Below are positions 61,455 through 64,000 of a stretch of 64,000 bases of DNA, one piece after another (positions within the stretch are counted from its first letter, which is position 1; the number at the start of each line of letters is the position of its first letter). The translations under genes and the position numbers were made by a program. Source of the stretch: DATFFO01 sp963744905. Its GTDB lineage: Bacteria; Actinomycetota; Acidimicrobiia; Spongiisociales; ZC4RG35. The notes under the pieces are model-generated. The model searched no databases. It worked only from the letters and a program-made list of their open reading frames with translations, and had not been told where the DNA came from. The DNA lies in contig CAVUUV010000007.1 in the NCBI GenBank assembly GCA_963744905.1, positions 124,001-188,000 of the forward strand. Reading direction: 5' to 3'.

Positions 61455-62245
61455 GGCTCGAGCCGCTTTCTGAGCAGGCGGATGGCCAGCATCCAGCCCA
61501 CCGCCGTCATAGCGACCAGATACAGGACGTGAACCCAGATCGGCATGGTGGAGACGATTGGAGGTCCGACCTCGGGCAGGGCCAGCTTTCGAGCCAGCTC
61601 CACCCCGTGGAACAGGGGGGTTGCCATGGCCACCGGCTGCAGCCATCCCGGGAGCTGAGAGACGGGAAAGAACGTGCCCGAGAACAAGAACAGGGGGATG
61701 ATCCCAAAGCGCATCACGGTGGACAGGCCGGTCTCTTTCTCCAGATGAGCGGTGAAGGCGGTGGCGGCAGCCTCGAACGCCAGGCCGCAGAGAACGGCGG
61801 CGATCACGGCCACCAGGGCGGGTACCAGTTCCATGGCTCCGAACAGCACCGCCACGACGGCGTAGATGCCGATGGTGAAGGCGAGATGGATGGCTCCCCA
61901 GATCAGCCGTCCCCCGACCAGGTCGGCCACGCTCAGCGGGGTGGCCAGCATGGCGTCGAACGTCTTGCGCCACTTGATCCCGGCCATGACCGGCCAGGCT
62001 CCCTCGCCGAAACCGGTCTGCATGGCCGTGGCGGCCAGGAGCCCGGTGGCGACGAAGGTGATGAAGGGGATGGGAAGCTCGGCTCTGCCCCCGCCCTGGT
62101 CGACCATTTTGCCCAGGAGAAGGCCCATCCCGGCCAGGAACAGCACCGGGTTGACGAAGGACGAGATGATCGTACCTCGCCAGGTGCGCTTGTAGCCGAT
62201 CGCCTCCGCCTCCACCACCCGCATCTGCTTGACGAGAGTGTTCAT
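61451..62245 (-). CDS. ABC-2 type transporter permease (NodJ/DrrB-like)
   Basis: 264 residues from ATG 62245. It has the same blocks as its neighbour: VEAEAIGYKRTWRGTIISSFVNPVLFLAGMGLLLG, WRKTFDAMLATPLSVADLVGGRLIWG and PLFLFSGTFFPVSQLPGWLQPVAMATPLFHGVELAR. The two permeases are diverged paralogues and probably form a heterodimer with the ATPase, whose stop overlaps this start by 1 bp. Confidence 0.9.
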   Translation of the reverse strand: MNTLVKQMRVVEAEAIGYKRTWRGTIISSFVNPVLFLAGMGLLLGKMVDQGGGRAELPIPFITFVATGLLAATAMQTGFGEGAWPVMAGIKWRKTFDAMLATPLSVADLVGGRLIWGAIHLAFTIGIYAVVAVLFGAMELVPALVAVIAAVLCGLAFEAAATAFTAHLEKETGLSTVMRFGIIPLFLFSGTFFPVSQLPGWLQPVAMATPLFHGVELARKLALPEVGPPIVSTMPIWVHVLYLVAMTAVGWMLAIRLLRKRLEP

Positions 62246-63174
62246 CAGTCCACCAGTCTCCGTCCGGTCAGGCGGAGGAACACGTCTTCCAGCGTGGAAC
62301 GGCGGGTGAGCCGTTGCTCGTGAGGGATCTGGCGGCGGTTGATCTCGGCCACCAGGGCATCGGCGTCGTCGGTGTAGAGAAGAACCCGATCCGCCAGCAG
62401 TTCGATGCTCTTGGCCAGGCCGTCCAGCCGGTCCAGGCTCGCGTTCTCGGTATCGGGAGCGAGGCGAAGCTCGACCACTTCCTTGGTGGTGAACCTCTCG
62501 ATCAGGGACAGAGGGGACCCCTCCGCAGCGATCTTGCCCTGATCCATGACGACGAGGCGATCGCACAGTTGTTCGGCCTCGTCCATGTAGTGGGTGGTGA
62601 TGATCAGCGTGGCGCCCTGCTGCTTGAGCCGGTAGAGGCGGTCCCACAGAACATGGCGGGCCTGGGGGTCGAGACCGGTGGTGGGCTCGTCGAGGATGAC
62701 CAGGTCGGGCTCGTTGATGAGAGCCCGGGCGATGGTGAGCCGTCGCTTCATTCCCCCCGAGAGCGACTCGACCGTGCTGTCGCGCCGTTCCGCCAGTTGG
62801 GCGAAGTCGAGCAGTTCATCGGTGCGGCGTCGGATCTCGTCCTTGGGGACGTCGTGGTAGCGGCCGTATATCCACAGGTTCTCGGCCACCGTGAGCTCCA
62901 GGTCGAGGTTGTCTTCCTGAGGAACTACGCCCAGGTGACTGCGGATCCGGGCCCCCTGTGTCCGGGGATCGAGGCCGAAGACGGTCATCTCACCCTCGGT
63001 GATCGGGCTGACGGTGGCGATCATCTTCATGGTCGATGTCTTGCCGGCCCCGTTGGGGCCCAGGAACCCGAAGGCCTCACCCTGGCGGATCTCGAAGTCG
63101 ATGTGGTCGACGGCCACGGCATCGCCGAACTTCTTGACGAGACCGCGCGCTGCCACCAGTGGAGCTGACGTCAT
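62245..63174 (-). CDS. ABC transporter ATP-binding protein (NodI/DrrA-like)
   Basis: 309 residues from ATG 63174. Walker A GPNGAGKTST (about residues 39-48), Q-loop VVPQEDNLDLELTVAENL, signature LSGGMKRRLTIARALI, Walker B LVILDEPTTGLDP and H-loop TTHYMDEAE are intact; the C-terminal domain of about 80 residues ends RRSTLEDVFLRLTGRRL, typical of DrrA. It heads a three-gene exporter operon. Substrate is unknown; drug or lipid export is usual for the subgroup. Confidence 0.94.
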   Translation of the reverse strand: MTSAPLVAARGLVKKFGDAVAVDHIDFEIRQGEAFGFLGPNGAGKTSTMKMIATVSPITEGEMTVFGLDPRTQGARIRSHLGVVPQEDNLDLELTVAENLWIYGRYHDVPKDEIRRRTDELLDFAQLAERRDSTVESLSGGMKRRLTIARALINEPDLVILDEPTTGLDPQARHVLWDRLYRLKQQGATLIITTHYMDEAEQLCDRLVVMDQGKIAAEGSPLSLIERFTTKEVVELRLAPDTENASLDRLDGLAKSIELLADRVLLYTDDADALVAEINRRQIPHEQRLTRRSTLEDVFLRLTGRRLVD

Positions 63175-63226
63175 GTCGTCAAAGTTACAAGGCACCCGGG
63201 TCAAATTCGAAGTGAATTTGTCCGGT

Positions 63227-63679
63227 TCAGCCCTCCGCCTCCGGCTCCCACACCCGGCGGGTGAACTCGGGCCCGATCAGGGTCGCCCTGGTTGCGGCCA
63301 CGTCGACCAGGATCAGATCGGGATTGTCGGGAGAGCCCCAGAAGCTGGTCATGTCATAGGGAACCACGCGATTCCACAGGCGGGTGCGAGCATCGTCGTC
63401 GTCATGCACCTCGGCCACACCCCGGGCGAACAACTCTCCTGGCCCCGATCCGGTCGTTACCGGCCAGTGGAAGGCAACGTCGGGTTTGGCGAGGAGGTTG
63501 TGGTGCTTGCGGGTGTTGCGGCGGGTGGCGAACCAGATGTGACCCCTCTCGGCCAGACCCGGGGCGACGACTGCCACATGGGGGCGCCCGTCGGCTCCGA
63601 CCGTCGCCAGGTAGGTCACCCAGGAGATGGCCTCGGCGGCGTCGGCGACCTCCTCCCAGGAGAGAGGTATCCCACTCAC
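63227..63679 (-). CDS. PPOX-class pyridoxamine phosphate oxidase-like (possibly F420-dependent) protein
   Basis: 150 residues from GTG 63679, overlapping the nitroreductase stop by 4 bp (GTGA). The split-barrel core is ISWVTYLATVGADGRPHVAVVAPGLAERGHIWFATRRNTRKHHNLLAKPDVAFHWP, the pattern of PPOX-class proteins using FMN or F420. Coupling with a nitroreductase gene suggests two related flavin reductases in one operon. It has no tight link to the PPOX protein at 48514. Confidence 0.88.
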   Translation of the reverse strand: MSGIPLSWEEVADAAEAISWVTYLATVGADGRPHVAVVAPGLAERGHIWFATRRNTRKHHNLLAKPDVAFHWPVTTGSGPGELFARGVAEVHDDDDARTRLWNRVVPYDMTSFWGSPDNPDLILVDVAATRATLIGPEFTRRVWEPEAEG

Positions 63680-64000
63680 CCGTACCGCTCGGTGTGCACC
63701 ACGGCCCCGAGGGCCTTGCGTCCGCCGATGCGTCGGGGCTCGGCATCTTCGCTCGGATAGCCCAGAGCCACGGCATAGCGAGTGCGCCGGTCCTCGGGCG
63801 CTCCGACGACCAGGCGGGCATCCTCCTCGCGATGGAGGGTGATCGGACACGACGCCACCCCGATCGCTTTGGCGGCGAGCATGATGTTCTGGGCGGCCCG
63901 GCCCATGTCGAACTCGTATCCTCCCGGTTCCTGCACGAGCACGATCGTGGCTGCCGACGCCCGGACCGGGTCGGTGTAGTCGCCACAGGCGGCCAGCTCC
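63676..64000 (-). CDS. Nitroreductase-family protein, 5' end outside window
   Basis: The last 107 codons are visible, open to the right edge. Features: DMGRAAQNIMLAAKAIGVASCPITLHREEDARLVVGAPEDRRTRYAVALGYP, the conserved C-terminal FMN-contact and dimer segment of nitroreductases, followed by RIGGRKALGAVVHTERYG. The family reduces nitro groups, quinones or flavins with NAD(P)H. It overlaps the following PPOX gene, so the two are co-translated. N-terminal FMN motifs lie beyond the window. Confidence 0.88.
   Translation of the reverse strand, partial: ELAACGDYTDPVRASAATIVLVQEPGGYEFDMGRAAQNIMLAAKAIGVASCPITLHREEDARLVVGAPEDRRTRYAVALGYPSEDAEPRRIGGRKALGAVVHTERYG

Overview
The window is high-GC bacterial DNA with densely packed genes, many GTG (and some TTG) starts, 1-4 bp start/stop overlaps and Thr/Pro-rich linkers in exported proteins. 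Its contents are a LigC-type ligase and separate LigD-type polymerase, a glgC/glgX glycogen pair, a PPOX-class flavin/deazaflavin enzyme, hutF/hutU, PQ-loop and DUF5808 proteins. Together these point to an Actinomycetota chromosome, perhaps an Acidimicrobiia-like lineage (inference; no rRNA or other phylogenetic marker gene is present).

Layout. 1-30.7 kb is ordinary chromosome: a class V aminotransferase cut by the left edge, a GNAT acetyltransferase, a thiolase, a LigD-type polymerase, a four-gene ABC-2 exporter operon, a LigC-type ligase, a YihY membrane protein, a molybdenum hydroxylase (fused 2Fe-2S/Mo subunit plus FAD subunit), two unknown proteins, thioredoxin, glgC/glgX, an orphan MalK-like ATPase, a coiled-coil lytic-transglycosylase-like exported protein, a receiver-like protein with an O-methyltransferase, msrA, two tandem S41 proteases, an amidohydrolase with Maf, a cupin, a hotdog thioesterase and dus.

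30.7-48.4 kb looks like accreted mobile DNA. Three copies of the 3' half of a tRNA, most like tRNA-Ala(CGC), lie at 30714, 34393 and 48337 with shared flanking sequence, and no integrase is seen. Decayed genes are concentrated here: a WS/DGAT acyltransferase, an IS481-type transposase and a dikinase-like phosphotransferase. The intact cargo at 35.5-44.7 kb is a coherent catabolic module: a LIV-type ABC importer (livG-F-H-M-K), an SDR plus a MaoC hydratase, an acyl-CoA ligase, an amidohydrolase and a MarR regulator. Two nearly identical 17-bp palindromes sit in its two divergent promoter regions, so the module looks like one MarR-controlled regulon. The gene set resembles the CouR/Phd type of hydroxycinnamate side-chain catabolism, in which a beta-ketoacyl-CoA is split by an amidohydrolase-fold enzyme.

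48.4-54.6 kb is further accessory DNA: a PPOX protein with a class C beta-lactamase-like esterase, divergent from an HxlR regulator with a palindromic operator; an M20 peptidase fragment; an M23 protein without a signal peptide; and a full-length rifamycin phosphotransferase (Rph) homologue. 54.7-64 kb returns to core-like operons: DUF5808/PQ-loop/TIGR03085-type, hutF-hutU (hutU carries a frameshift), an exported trypsin-like protease, a second ABC-2 exporter, and a PPOX/nitroreductase pair running off the right edge.
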